Virus record (IMG/VR): IMGVR_UViG_3300034404_000011
Coordinates: 1 to 53,903 of that record
Direction: 5' to 3' (one strand)
DNA from: a virus
DNA: 53,903 bases
The position numbers and the translations under genes were made by a program. Position 1 is the stretch's first letter. Each line of letters starts with the position of its first letter. A model generated the notes under the pieces. That model worked only from the letters and a program-made list of their open reading frames with translations. It searched no databases and was not told where the DNA came from. This document shows, piece after piece, positions 42,585-51,077 of this stretch.

Positions 42585-42899
42585 ATGTTGTACGTTTTCA
42601 ACTCACAAATTATACCACTGAATTGGCAATTAGCAGATTCTTATACCGTTAAGATTAAAAGGATTGATGTGAATCAGGCGAGACAATTAGTTAATCAGAA
42701 TCAATTTATATCCGCCATCGGACATGAATCAACAGCGAAATTGCTGTCAATGTTGTTAGGGATAGACATTTCAACGAATAGAATTCAAGTTGAAATGGTT
42801 TCGGGGGATATAGGGTTACATTTTGTATTAAAAAAGAGATTACAAGAAGGACAAATAATTAAAATTGGGTTTGATTTAGTAATGAGCGAAGTTTTATGA
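42585..42899 (+). CDS. acrIII-1: AcrIII-1-type viral ring nuclease (DUF1874 / STIV B116 family), anti-CRISPR
   Basis: 104 residues, the normal family length, beginning MLYVFNSQIIPLNW. The family core is seen as AIGHESTAKLLSMLLG with the catalytic His in IGHES, then NRIQVEMVSGD and a closing FVLKKRLQEGQ. Members (SIRV1 gp29, STIV B116) are dimers that cleave cyclic tetra-adenylate and so shut off type III CRISPR effectors. This start removes 21 N-terminal residues of a longer frame from 42522 that are foreign to the family. The element A suggests expression early in infection, when host defence must be blocked. Confidence 0.9.
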   Translation: MLYVFNSQIIPLNWQLADSYTVKIKRIDVNQARQLVNQNQFISAIGHESTAKLLSMLLGIDISTNRIQVEMVSGDIGLHFVLKKRLQEGQIIKIGFDLVMSEVL

Positions 42900-42929
42900 T
42901 CAATATTTTCATTTCTATCCATTTTTCAG

Positions 42930-42977
42930 TTTTTTTGTGAAACAAAAGTAACTCAAGGAGTTAGCTTCACAAAAAAA
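42930..42977. terminator. Long hairpin terminator between convergent genes
   Basis: TTTTTTTGTGAA (42930-42941) and TTCACAAAAAAA (42966-42977) pair over 12 bases. An inner stem, TAACTC with GAGTTA around AAG, lies inside. It sits between the stop of the ring nuclease (42899) and the opposing stop at 42987, so it can act in both directions. Confidence 0.7.
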
Positions 42978-42986
42978 TAGAATTTA

Positions 42987-43787
42987 TTATCCTATTGCTT
43001 CTGCTAGCTCATCTAAATCTTTTAGCAAATGATTTACTTTTGATTTGTTAGCATCATCAAGTAAACTCCACATATCAACATAAACTTGTGTATCATTCAA
43101 TGCATAACTGAACAATATTAACATTAACAAAACATCATAGTTTTTATTCTGTTTAATTTTGTTTATGAATAACAATGTTTTACTAGCAATCATACGGAAA
43201 ATCTTTCTTGATGGTAAGGTATAATCAAAAGTTAGTTTTAATGCTTCAGTTAAATCTTCTATATTCAAATCAGAAGCATTTATGTATCTATATAGATGAT
43301 ACAATCTCTTATCGAGATTTAATAATTCTGACTCGTTTAATTTTAATCCCAGGTCGATCTCAATAATTTTATAGTGTTTACTCAATACATCAGATAAAGC
43401 TAAATTTTCCAAACCAAATGATCTTAATAATATGTTTAACTCATTGTTAAGTTGTTTTAAAATCGATGTTAAGATATTTATTGTATTTTGATTGGGATCA
43501 TCCTTGAATGAATAATACATAAAATAGTATACATCAAGTATAATATCCTTTGATGGATGAGAATTAATTTTTTGCTCCAGTGTGTCTAGCATCTTTTCTG
43601 CGTAATCATATCTACCTATTTGCAGCATAGCAAGGAAGATTTTATTGAATAAGGTTTTGTCAGGTATGTCATATTCATGTTTAAACACATCTTCAACAAT
43701 AACTTCAAAATCAGTTTCATCAAGATTCGATGTTATCTTATAGAAGGCTCTAACCTCAGCTAAACTGTTTAGTAGCCTCCTATACAT
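42987..43787 (-). CDS. Helical repeat protein of unknown function
   Basis: 266 residues, almost entirely helical in a pattern of paired helices (IFLAMLQIGRYDYAEKMLDT resembles a TPR unit). Start at MYRRLL, ATG 43787, fixed by element A. A longer in-frame reading from 43817 would run through that element. No catalytic motif. Possibly a scaffold or host-interaction protein. Confidence 0.7.
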   Translation of the reverse strand: MYRRLLNSLAEVRAFYKITSNLDETDFEVIVEDVFKHEYDIPDKTLFNKIFLAMLQIGRYDYAEKMLDTLEQKINSHPSKDIILDVYYFMYYSFKDDPNQNTINILTSILKQLNNELNILLRSFGLENLALSDVLSKHYKIIEIDLGLKLNESELLNLDKRLYHLYRYINASDLNIEDLTEALKLTFDYTLPSRKIFRMIASKTLLFINKIKQNKNYDVLLMLILFSYALNDTQVYVDMWSLLDDANKSKVNHLLKDLDELAEAIG

Positions 43788-43793
43788 AATAAA

Positions 43794-43802
43794 AAATTTA
43801 GA
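43794..43802 (-). promoter_or_regulatory. Element A for the gene at 42987
   Basis: TCTAAATTT, spacer TTTATT, then ATG at 43787. It lies four bases past the TGA that ends the read-through extension of the beta-prime gene. Confidence 0.7.
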
Positions 43803-43806
43803 TATG

Positions 43807-43905
43807 TCAGTATCCAAGCATTGCTAAATACAATACCATTAATGGATTTGTAGTTGTTTTACCTAGTATTGTTATATCATTTGCTTTTGATGTAACTTTT
43901 TTACA
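43807..43905 (-). CDS. Possible read-through extension of the beta-prime fragment
   Basis: In frame with the gene above, after its TAG. 32 codons, ending LYLAMLGY before TGA at 43807-43809. The run NPLMVLYLAMLGY compares with QDIVLGLYYLT of bacterial beta-prime and with DSLAGYVIAM, the last residues of the paralogue at 8129. It fills the gap exactly up to the element A of the next gene. Other TAG codons here end genes normally, so a global code change is unlikely. Programmed read-through, suppression, a recent nonsense mutation or a sequence error remain. Confidence 0.5.
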   Translation of the reverse strand, partial: CKKVTSKANDITILGKTTTNPLMVLYLAMLGY

Positions 43906-45201
43906 CTATTCATCATTTATACTCCCTTCAACGAATTGCTTTGGAATAGCTATTACAAGTCCTATTGGTAAATCTCTGAAGTAAGTTATTTTATTTGTTT
44001 TTTTGCTTTTAACTCTAATTGTTATATTTGCATCAACGCTATCACCATCAAAGTCTCCTCCCAGTGGTGCACAAGCTAACGGATGTATTTGTATTGTATC
44101 TTGATCTGCTATAACTGGTTTTGCTGCTAGCCAAGATGTCTTATGCAAAGCTGGGTCTCTTTTATAAACCACTACAGCATCTGGTAAAACATCTTGCTCT
44201 AAAACCTTTCTAAAGAAGTTTATCAATTCTTGTGGAAACAGAGTAGGATAATTGGAAATCTTGTTTATAAGCTTAGTTATATCATTAACAGTAGGTTTAA
44301 TCTCTTGTCTTGCAGTTTTTGTTATCTCTATAAATTCTTGTTTGTGTTTTGTTAGTATGCTATTAATTATTTGTGGCTTGTATAGTTGCAACAGAGCCGT
44401 AAATGGAATAGCAATTTGGTCTATCTCGAGATTTGGATTAGGACTAATAACAGATCTTGCTGTGTAGTTAACTGTTTTGCTAGCAAGTTGTTCTCTAATA
44501 AAACCTGTTTTTGTTCCAAATTGTTCTGCTAACAAATCTATTAGTTTAACGATCAACCTATACAATTTTGAGCTATTAGCATTACCAACTTCAAAAGTTT
44601 TGTTTTGTTCTATTATTTTTGAGTAAACATCTGTTAACGGATGTATTGATATTTTGTTGTCTATCTTTGAGTAATCTCTCCAACCAGGAGGAAGCACAAT
44701 TATTTTGTTTGTTATCAAATTCTCAACTTTATTGTTTGATAATTTGATTATCTCATTTATTAACTGACCGGATACACTATTCTGTTGAGCAATATACTCA
44801 ATCAATTTAATCAGTTTGTTTTTCTCAAAGAAGTCTGCGAAGCCTTGCATCAAGATTTTATGATTTGTGTAGCTAATCTCTTTCGCATCTTCCAAAACTA
44901 AATTCCCTTCTTCATCAATTGCTAAAATCCTATCTGGTCTGTTTCTGAATGCTCTGATTGTGGGTAAATTATCCAGAATCATCAACACAGGAAACTTAGG
45001 GATATATACATTCAACGGTATATATCCCATTTGCTCAAACCATTTTGAACTTTTTCTCTCACCAAATAGATATTGTGAGTACAATCCATTTATTTGGCTC
45101 AGTAACTTTTGTTCGTTTAAGTTTGCAGGTAATGGTTCCATAATAGCTGGAGCATTATGCTCCTTAATAAATTGTTCCACATTTAGTAGTTCAAAAATCA
45201 T
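43906..45201 (-). CDS. RNA polymerase beta-prime subunit, N-terminal catalytic fragment (putative virion polymerase)
   Basis: 431 residues to a TAG. EQLASKTVNYTARSVISPNP (about residues 240-260) matches the beta-prime switch GKRVDYSGRSVI. YKRDPALHKTSWL and IQIHPLACAPLGGDFDGDSV (about 345-385) match NRAPTLH and the catalytic NADFDGD loop, with all three Asp. There is no zinc-binding N-terminus as in the paralogue at 8129. After the TAG (43906-43908) the same frame continues for 32 codons (VTSKANDITILGKTTTNPLM and onward) to TGA at 43807. That stretch resembles the usual segment after the catalytic loop. Element B start (AGCAATCAAAATCAATG). Confidence 0.83.
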   Translation of the reverse strand: MIFELLNVEQFIKEHNAPAIMEPLPANLNEQKLLSQINGLYSQYLFGERKSSKWFEQMGYIPLNVYIPKFPVLMILDNLPTIRAFRNRPDRILAIDEEGNLVLEDAKEISYTNHKILMQGFADFFEKNKLIKLIEYIAQQNSVSGQLINEIIKLSNNKVENLITNKIIVLPPGWRDYSKIDNKISIHPLTDVYSKIIEQNKTFEVGNANSSKLYRLIVKLIDLLAEQFGTKTGFIREQLASKTVNYTARSVISPNPNLEIDQIAIPFTALLQLYKPQIINSILTKHKQEFIEITKTARQEIKPTVNDITKLINKISNYPTLFPQELINFFRKVLEQDVLPDAVVVYKRDPALHKTSWLAAKPVIADQDTIQIHPLACAPLGGDFDGDSVDANITIRVKSKKTNKITYFRDLPIGLVIAIPKQFVEGSINDE

Positions 45202-45234
45202 TGATTTTGATTGCTCGAGAAAACAGCAAAAAAA

Positions 45235-46791
45235 CTAAAGCATATCTTTGATTGATTTTACGAATTTATTCACATATTCTTGTTCCAAGCCAACTACATA
45301 ATTTTGAACAAAGTTTATTGCTTCATCGCTATCCTCAACAACAATCACAGACGCATTTTTTGCTTTGTTAACAACAAGCATAACAATATCCAAAGGTAAA
45401 TGTTGTCTCAATTTGTCTGATAACTCATTTAAAAACTTTAGTGAATATTTTCCTTTTAGTGATAGACCTCTGCTTCCATGACTGAACACAGGACCAACTA
45501 TTAGATTGTATAGCAACATACCAAAGATATGCGGTGCAATTGACTTTAATATTTTTTCAGCTTCACTTCTGTTTTTAGCCGCTTTCAATATGGATATTAA
45601 ATCATTGCTAGTTAATGTTGTAGTTTTCCAAGCAACCATACCTGATATATCTCGTAATGTTGTAAGATCAAGATTTGCATTATAATCTTTCAATATACTT
45701 ATTAACTCCATTTTTATGATATGTTCCAACATAGTTAACTTAACCTCTCCTCTACATATACGTTTAAACAGATTTATCAAATACTCATTCAAAAAGTCTG
45801 GATTTTGTCTATTCAAAAAGCCTGCTAGCTTATACTCATCAGTCTGAGAGTTATATAGGAAATATCTCTTCTTAACTCCTGTTCCAAATGCAGAGTCTCC
45901 AACAAATTCCAATTTAACTTTTGGATAATGTGCTAGTACTTTTTGTTTGTATGTGTTTGTAGCAAATCTATGAGCATAAGTGTAAACCAAGGGTAAAATA
46001 CTATTATTCAAAACATCTTCATGCAAAATATCATATTTATCGTAAACAAAGAAGCTATCTGTATCGTTATACATTATGAATTGAGTATTTGCATCAAACT
46101 TTTTACGAGCACTAATAAAATCATTTATATTAACAGACAAATCATTAATATTTTTTGTTTGTATATAACGATTAATCAAAGCTGATGTTGTTAGAGATAT
46201 ATATTGTCCTGTTATTGTTATGGCTTCAGCAATGTATATATTGTAGAATGAAAATGAATCTGTTCCGAAGACACCGTACATGCTATTCATGGCAAGTTTG
46301 GTTGCATTCTGTATGAGATCTGCAACTTGATCGCCTTGCTTTGCCTTTGCCTTATATATATCTCTCATTTTAATCCATTCAACTAAAGTCTTTTCTAGTA
46401 AGATAGATAACTGATTACCATTTGTTAGTAATCCATTAGGAGTAACAATTATGTTTTTGTTTTGTATTAAGTCCAGTAAATCTTGTCCATTCATTTCATG
46501 ATTGGTAAATCGTTTTGTTGTTATAAACCATTTGTATTTGACAATTTCATCATACAATCCAAACCAAAACAATGTTCCAAATATCCTACCTGCAAACCTA
46601 CCTTTTGCAAAATTATTCCAATAGGTTAAATCAGCTTCATTATTTGTTTCAATACATAACAATTCTTGCAAGTATTTCTCTTCGTTTTTTATGTTTGATC
46701 CTGATACAAATCCATGAACATCTAGAATATTGTTTGCTACCATGAGATTTGGATATAGTGAATTTACGTCAAAAACTTTTATTGTTGGCAT
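45235..46791 (-). CDS. Family B DNA polymerase, polymerase domain only
   Basis: 518 residues starting just before motif A. KVFDVNSLYPN (residues 5-15) is motif A, TKLAMNSMYGVFG (about 165-178) motif B, IMYNDTDSFFVY (about 237-248) motif C with two catalytic Asp, and GVKKRYFLYN (about 303-312) the KxY motif. No exonuclease domain: it is encoded at 21842-23662, fused to a UDG, and ends exactly where this protein begins. Replicative polymerase of the phage. Divergent from the primase gene, each with element A. Confidence 0.93.
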   Translation of the reverse strand: MPTIKVFDVNSLYPNLMVANNILDVHGFVSGSNIKNEEKYLQELLCIETNNEADLTYWNNFAKGRFAGRIFGTLFWFGLYDEIVKYKWFITTKRFTNHEMNGQDLLDLIQNKNIIVTPNGLLTNGNQLSILLEKTLVEWIKMRDIYKAKAKQGDQVADLIQNATKLAMNSMYGVFGTDSFSFYNIYIAEAITITGQYISLTTSALINRYIQTKNINDLSVNINDFISARKKFDANTQFIMYNDTDSFFVYDKYDILHEDVLNNSILPLVYTYAHRFATNTYKQKVLAHYPKVKLEFVGDSAFGTGVKKRYFLYNSQTDEYKLAGFLNRQNPDFLNEYLINLFKRICRGEVKLTMLEHIIKMELISILKDYNANLDLTTLRDISGMVAWKTTTLTSNDLISILKAAKNRSEAEKILKSIAPHIFGMLLYNLIVGPVFSHGSRGLSLKGKYSLKFLNELSDKLRQHLPLDIVMLVVNKAKNASVIVVEDSDEAINFVQNYVVGLEQEYVNKFVKSIKDML

Positions 46792-46797
46792 AAATGA

Positions 46798-46806
46798 AAA
46801 TTTAGA
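46798..46806 (-). promoter_or_regulatory. Element A for the DNA polymerase gene
   Basis: TCTAAATTT, spacer TCATTT, then ATG at 46791. Confidence 0.75.
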
Positions 46807-46827
46807 TTGGATGCAAAAAACAAACCG

Positions 46828-46836
46828 CCTAAATTT
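46828..46836 (+). promoter_or_regulatory. Element A for the primase gene
   Basis: CCTAAATTT, spacer TTTTGT, then ATG at 46843. Confidence 0.75.
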
Positions 46837-46842
46837 TTTTGT

Positions 46843-47841
46843 ATGCTAGACGTTAGGAATATCTTTAACTACTATGTATATAAGCCTATTTATTACAAAC
46901 GAAATCACATATTAATACGGTGTCCTTTCTGTGGAGATAGTGTTAAAAATGTTATGCATGCTCATTTGTATATTGAACCAGATTTGATGGTATTTTGGTG
47001 TGCAAGATGTTATGAAGGTGGTTCGCTAGCCTATCTGCTAACCAAAATCAGAGACAGATTTTCAATTGATGTAAATCCGATAATAAACCAATTACGTAAT
47101 GTTATAGTTAGTAATATTAGCTTACAAAAATCAAAACAAATAAACTTAGATATAACTTACATTGAGATGCAAAAACTAAAACAAAAATTAAGTCAAGAAT
47201 CTATTGTTAGGTATAGAAATGAGCTAGAGTATTACTTCATCAAAAAGCAAATCAATATCAGTGAACATGTATTACATCAATTACCGATTGCTATGTATGA
47301 TGTAGTGTACGATTATTTGCTACCACATAAAGATAGATTGGATAATTCACTAGTCGTATTTACAATTGGTAGTAAAGTAATTTACAGATATGATTATTTG
47401 AGTTTGTTACATAGCTTCAAAACAGAAAGAAGGTTTATGAATCTCTATCTAGCAATAGGTAAAAGTTATCAAGCTCTACAATATAGTTTGTTTACATTGC
47501 TACCATACAACTTTGATAGAAAGTTTTATCAATCATATAATCTAAGCAGAAAAAATTTACTACTTGTTTCTGAAGGATTAACTGATATGATATTGTATGC
47601 AGAACATTTACTAACAAGTATAGATACACCAATAACTTGCTTAGTGTTAAATGGTAAATGGTATGAAATTATAAAAGACTTTGAACCTTTGTTTGACAAT
47701 ATTATAGTAATTGTTGATAATGATGCTGCAACTAAAGCATACATAGCTGGTCTCAAGATAAACAGTAAACTAAGTTTTGTTATACCAGTTACAGGTAATG
47801 ATCTTAGAGAGAGTAAAAAATATCTTGAAGTAGAAATTTAA
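46843..47841 (+). CDS. DNA primase (zinc-ribbon and TOPRIM type)
   Basis: 332 residues from the ATG at 46843. An N-terminal zinc ribbon (IRCPFCGDSVKNVMHAHL then FWCARC, residues 25-60) is followed by a helical linker and a TOPRIM domain, with LLLVSEGLTDMILYAE (the Glu, about 240) and IIVIVDNDAATKAY (DxD, about 286). This is the architecture of DnaG- and gp4-like phage primases, without a helicase domain. It primes lagging-strand synthesis for the split DNA polymerase transcribed in the opposite direction. Confidence 0.88.
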   Translation: MLDVRNIFNYYVYKPIYYKRNHILIRCPFCGDSVKNVMHAHLYIEPDLMVFWCARCYEGGSLAYLLTKIRDRFSIDVNPIINQLRNVIVSNISLQKSKQINLDITYIEMQKLKQKLSQESIVRYRNELEYYFIKKQINISEHVLHQLPIAMYDVVYDYLLPHKDRLDNSLVVFTIGSKVIYRYDYLSLLHSFKTERRFMNLYLAIGKSYQALQYSLFTLLPYNFDRKFYQSYNLSRKNLLLVSEGLTDMILYAEHLLTSIDTPITCLVLNGKWYEIIKDFEPLFDNIIVIVDNDAATKAYIAGLKINSKLSFVIPVTGNDLRESKKYLEVEI

Positions 47842-47857
47842 TGAGCACATTTTTTGA

Positions 47858-48751
47858 ATGATAGATTCACTACAACAAAACTATTCTAAATTGAAAGCGA
47901 TAGAAGAGTTTAGTTTTAAACATATGCTTAGTTCATCAGCAGCTAAAGACTTTATTGATAACTTAGTTGCAGAACAAAACAACGCATATTTAAGCAAGAT
48001 ATACAATCATCTTATAGATAACAACATATTAGTTATAACATATGACAGAAATTTGATTAGCAGAACTATAACATACTTTCTTGGTTTAATAGTTGGAGGT
48101 CCTATGGTTTTAGGTTTCCATAGTCCAGAGAATAAAAAGATTTATTTATTGCTAGATAACAACTACATAATATCCAAGCGTACAAACCAACATATTAATA
48201 AGAGAATTATACAAACATTAATACATGAAACTGTTCATTATTTTGCTACAGTAAAACCAAAAGAATTTTGTAAACAATTTGATACAATAATACAACGATT
48301 CTTCAAACTTGTTTTCTCAAACATAGACCCTAGGTTGGAGTATTATAAAATTGCAGATAGTTATTATGATTTGTTATATAACAGTAGAAAACAAATCTTT
48401 ACAAAAAGTTATTATCAGACTTGGTTTGATACATTTATAAACTATGAACGTGATGAAGTATTAAATGCTTTTGTTAAAGATTCACAGTATGATAAGGCAT
48501 TTAACTACATGATTAAACATCCAGTTTATTTAAAGATTGTTGCTACACTCTATGTGGCAAATGGAAAAAGAGAAGCTATACCCTATTCTTTCTTTGCTGA
48601 TATGTATAATGCCTATGTTAAGCTAACAGGTCAGTTAACAATTAACCTATACTATCAGGAATTATTTTATCCCGATGAAGTAATATGTGTGCTATCAGAA
48701 ACAGATAAAAAGAGAGACAATATATTACAAAAGTTGTTACACTTGATCTAA
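47858..48751 (+). CDS. HExxH-containing putative zinc metallopeptidase
   Basis: 297 residues. QTLIHETVHYFA (about residues 120-131) fits the HExxH helix of zinc metallopeptidases, and later Glu/Asp/Tyr residues (YERDEVLNAF, about 200) could provide a third ligand. The rest is helical and unassigned. Element B (AGCACATTTTTTGAATG), so late. A prohead or virion protease or a lysis function is conceivable, but the motif alone does not tell. Confidence 0.6.
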   Translation: MIDSLQQNYSKLKAIEEFSFKHMLSSSAAKDFIDNLVAEQNNAYLSKIYNHLIDNNILVITYDRNLISRTITYFLGLIVGGPMVLGFHSPENKKIYLLLDNNYIISKRTNQHINKRIIQTLIHETVHYFATVKPKEFCKQFDTIIQRFFKLVFSNIDPRLEYYKIADSYYDLLYNSRKQIFTKSYYQTWFDTFINYERDEVLNAFVKDSQYDKAFNYMIKHPVYLKIVATLYVANGKREAIPYSFFADMYNAYVKLTGQLTINLYYQELFYPDEVICVLSETDKKRDNILQKLLHLI

Positions 48752-48755
48752 ATTT
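48747..48755 (+). promoter_or_regulatory. Element A for the RNA polymerase beta C-terminal fragment
   Basis: TCTAAATTT, spacer TTTTGT, then ATG at 48762. It overlaps the stop region of the upstream gene. Confidence 0.75.
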
Positions 48756-48761
48756 TTTTGT

Positions 48762-50354
48762 ATGAGTAATTTGACATATAAGCCGACACAGTTATTAACT
48801 GCTACTATGTTATGCGTTCCATTTCTAAGATTTAACGATCCAAATAGATTGCAGATGGCTTCCAACCATCTAAGACAATCCCTACCTTTGATTAATGCTG
48901 AAATCCCGAGGATAAGAACTGGATTTGAGAATGTAATTGTTGAGAAAGCAGAAAGCTTTTACATTGAGACAAATACTTTTGAGAAAATTGATGAATTTAT
49001 AGTTAAAACAGATGAAGGTTTGAAGTTTAATGCTATGTTTTTAAAATATGATGAGAAATTAAAAGTTGCATACAATCCTTATCATATATGTTTTGTCAGA
49101 GATATTGTTAGCGGTGGTTGGTGTCCTGAGCTCAAACTAGGAGTAAATGCTTTAGTTGGTTATATGTCTTACTATGGTTTCAACTATCAAGATGCCGTAG
49201 TAATATCTGAATCTTTTGCTAAAAGACTAAAACATATCGAGAGAAAAGTATTTGTTATTAGATTGCCTGCAAATAGTCAATTAAAACATATCAGTAGTAA
49301 TGACGATACTATTAGTTTGATACCAATACCAGGTAAAACATACAATACACTAATATCCTATGAGTATATTGAAGCAGGTATATTACAACGAAAACAAATT
49401 AATGTTGACAATTTGCTTGTAGTTGATGTAAGAGTTAAAGCTCTACCAAATTACAGATTACCTGCATCAGTAGCAGAATTCATCAAGAAAGCAAAGAAAC
49501 CATTCAAACTAGCAAAATTAGAAACAGAACCTACACAAAAATATCCTATTGTTATACAAATAATTGGTTATGTTACCAGAGAAGCAACAATAGGAGATAA
49601 ACTAACAAATAGACATGGAAACAAAGGAGTCATTGGCTTGATTGTTCCTGATGAAGAAATGCCCAAAACAAAAGACGGAAAGATATTAGATATATTGTTC
49701 TCTCCTCTTTCTGTTCCATCCAGAATGAACCTAGGCCAATTAATGGAAAATTTGCTTGCAAAAATTGTCGTTAAGGTTGAACAACAGGTATTAGATTTGC
49801 TTGATAGGAATATGAGGGATAAAGCTCAAAAAATGTTGCTAGACTTTTTAAAGAGAGTTGAAAAACGAAGTTCATTTCATCATTTAATTGACAGTGTTTT
49901 AACTAAAAGATGGGATTTATTGGAGTATAACCTAACAAAATATGGATTGAGCATCATACAACCACCTTTTAGTGAATTGAATGCAGAAGAGATAAAACAA
50001 TTAGCCAAAGACTATAATGTCAAGGAAATAGATTATGTTAAAGTAGATAATTATGATGTTAGCATCAATGTGGGTTATCAAACTATATTAAAACTAGAAC
50101 ATTTAGCATCAAGCAAAGTAACAGGAGCAGGCATAACAAACAATGAATACACTAATCCACAAAGAATCGGAGAAATGGAAACTTGGAATATCATTGCTCA
50201 TGATTATGATGAAATTAAGAGATTATTCCGCAGAAGTTATGAATTTGAAAAACTATCCTACTATAGCGATAAGTTTGGCTTTGATAGTTATATATTCAAA
50301 CCTGATGTAAATAATGTATATCAAGTTTACAAGAAAGTTTTATTCAATGAGTAA
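48762..50354 (+). CDS. RNA polymerase beta subunit, C-terminal fragment (putative non-virion polymerase)
   Basis: 530 residues. [20 protein letters not shown] (residues 19-38) matches [36 protein letters not shown] (about 131-145) matches GYNFEDAIxxSE. [20 protein letters not shown] (about 278-298) is the invariant GDKxxxRHGNKG block with the catalytic-site Lys residues. [18 protein letters not shown] and RIGEMETW are the C-terminal blocks. A complete beta C-terminal half. Element A links it with the beta-prime fragment at 8129. The matching beta N-terminal half is not seen in the window under element A. Confidence 0.92.
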   Translation: [530 protein letters not shown]

Positions 50355-50382
50355 TCTTTTTTTATTACAGCACAAAATGTAG

Positions 50383-51048
50383 ATGCATATAACAGAAGTT
50401 GTTGAGTATGTAAAAGGTATACTAACAGGCTATGCAATTGATTTGGAGATAGATGATCAACAAATACAGAACATCATAAAAAATAGTGTCATATCGATAC
50501 TAAACCAATATGTTCCACAAGTTAAGATCAGAACAATACCTCAAGCAAATTTTGATAATACAACTTGGACTGTGGAATTACCTGAACAACAAGTTGTTAA
50601 TATATTACATGTTAGCACGAAGCCATTTCCTTTGTATCCGTTAATGTTGGCTAATCAACAAAGTTTGATAATTGCTCAAGAATTTGTTTCGAATGGAATT
50701 ATAGATAGTTACTCCTATATATTTGATGTTAGATTTAGTTTCATACCTCCAAACAAATTACAACTATACAGTCGACCAATGTCTGATATAGTTGTAATGT
50801 ATAGTTGCAGTTACAAAGATGATTTATCGGATGTTCCAAACAGTCTTGAATATTTGGTTAAAGCTCTTGCTCTTGCAAACGTTAAAATAGCAATAGGCAA
50901 TATACGTACAAAATATCAAAGTTTCGACACTCCATTTGGAAGCATAACACTAGCATATGATATAAAACAAGAAGGTATGGATGAACTGAGAACAATAATA
51001 GAGGAATTGAAAGTATCTCCTCCACCTATACTCGTTATAGTAGTGTAA
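50383..51048 (+). CDS. Virion-like protein, possibly neck or head-tail connector
   Basis: 221 residues. A helical start (EVVEYVKGILTGYAIDLEID), a beta-rich middle and an end with a long helix (LVKALALANVKIAIGNIRTK) followed by TPFGSI and another helix (EGMDELRTIIEEL). This pattern is common in phage neck proteins, but the resemblance is general. Element B (AGCACAAAATGTAGATG). Confidence 0.6.
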   Translation: MHITEVVEYVKGILTGYAIDLEIDDQQIQNIIKNSVISILNQYVPQVKIRTIPQANFDNTTWTVELPEQQVVNILHVSTKPFPLYPLMLANQQSLIIAQEFVSNGIIDSYSYIFDVRFSFIPPNKLQLYSRPMSDIVVMYSCSYKDDLSDVPNSLEYLVKALALANVKIAIGNIRTKYQSFDTPFGSITLAYDIKQEGMDELRTIIEELKVSPPPILVIVV

Positions 51049-51061
51049 GTATAGCAACTTG

Positions 51062-51070
51062 TCTAAATTT
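51062..51070 (+). promoter_or_regulatory. Element A for the gene at 51078
   Basis: TGTCTAAATTT, spacer ATATTAC (seven bases), then ATG. Confidence 0.65.
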
Positions 51071-51077
51071 ATATTAC

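Noticed and set aside
43815-44020. Split intein N-half beginning after GGDFDGD (SVDANITI, later KTTTNP as block B)
   Set aside because: RNA polymerase beta-prime genes can carry inteins at this loop and S-V-D-A-N-I-T-I vaguely resembles block A. However, the expected His of block B is Asn, no C-half was found, and the segment also fits ordinary beta-prime sequence. Left as an alternative to read-through.
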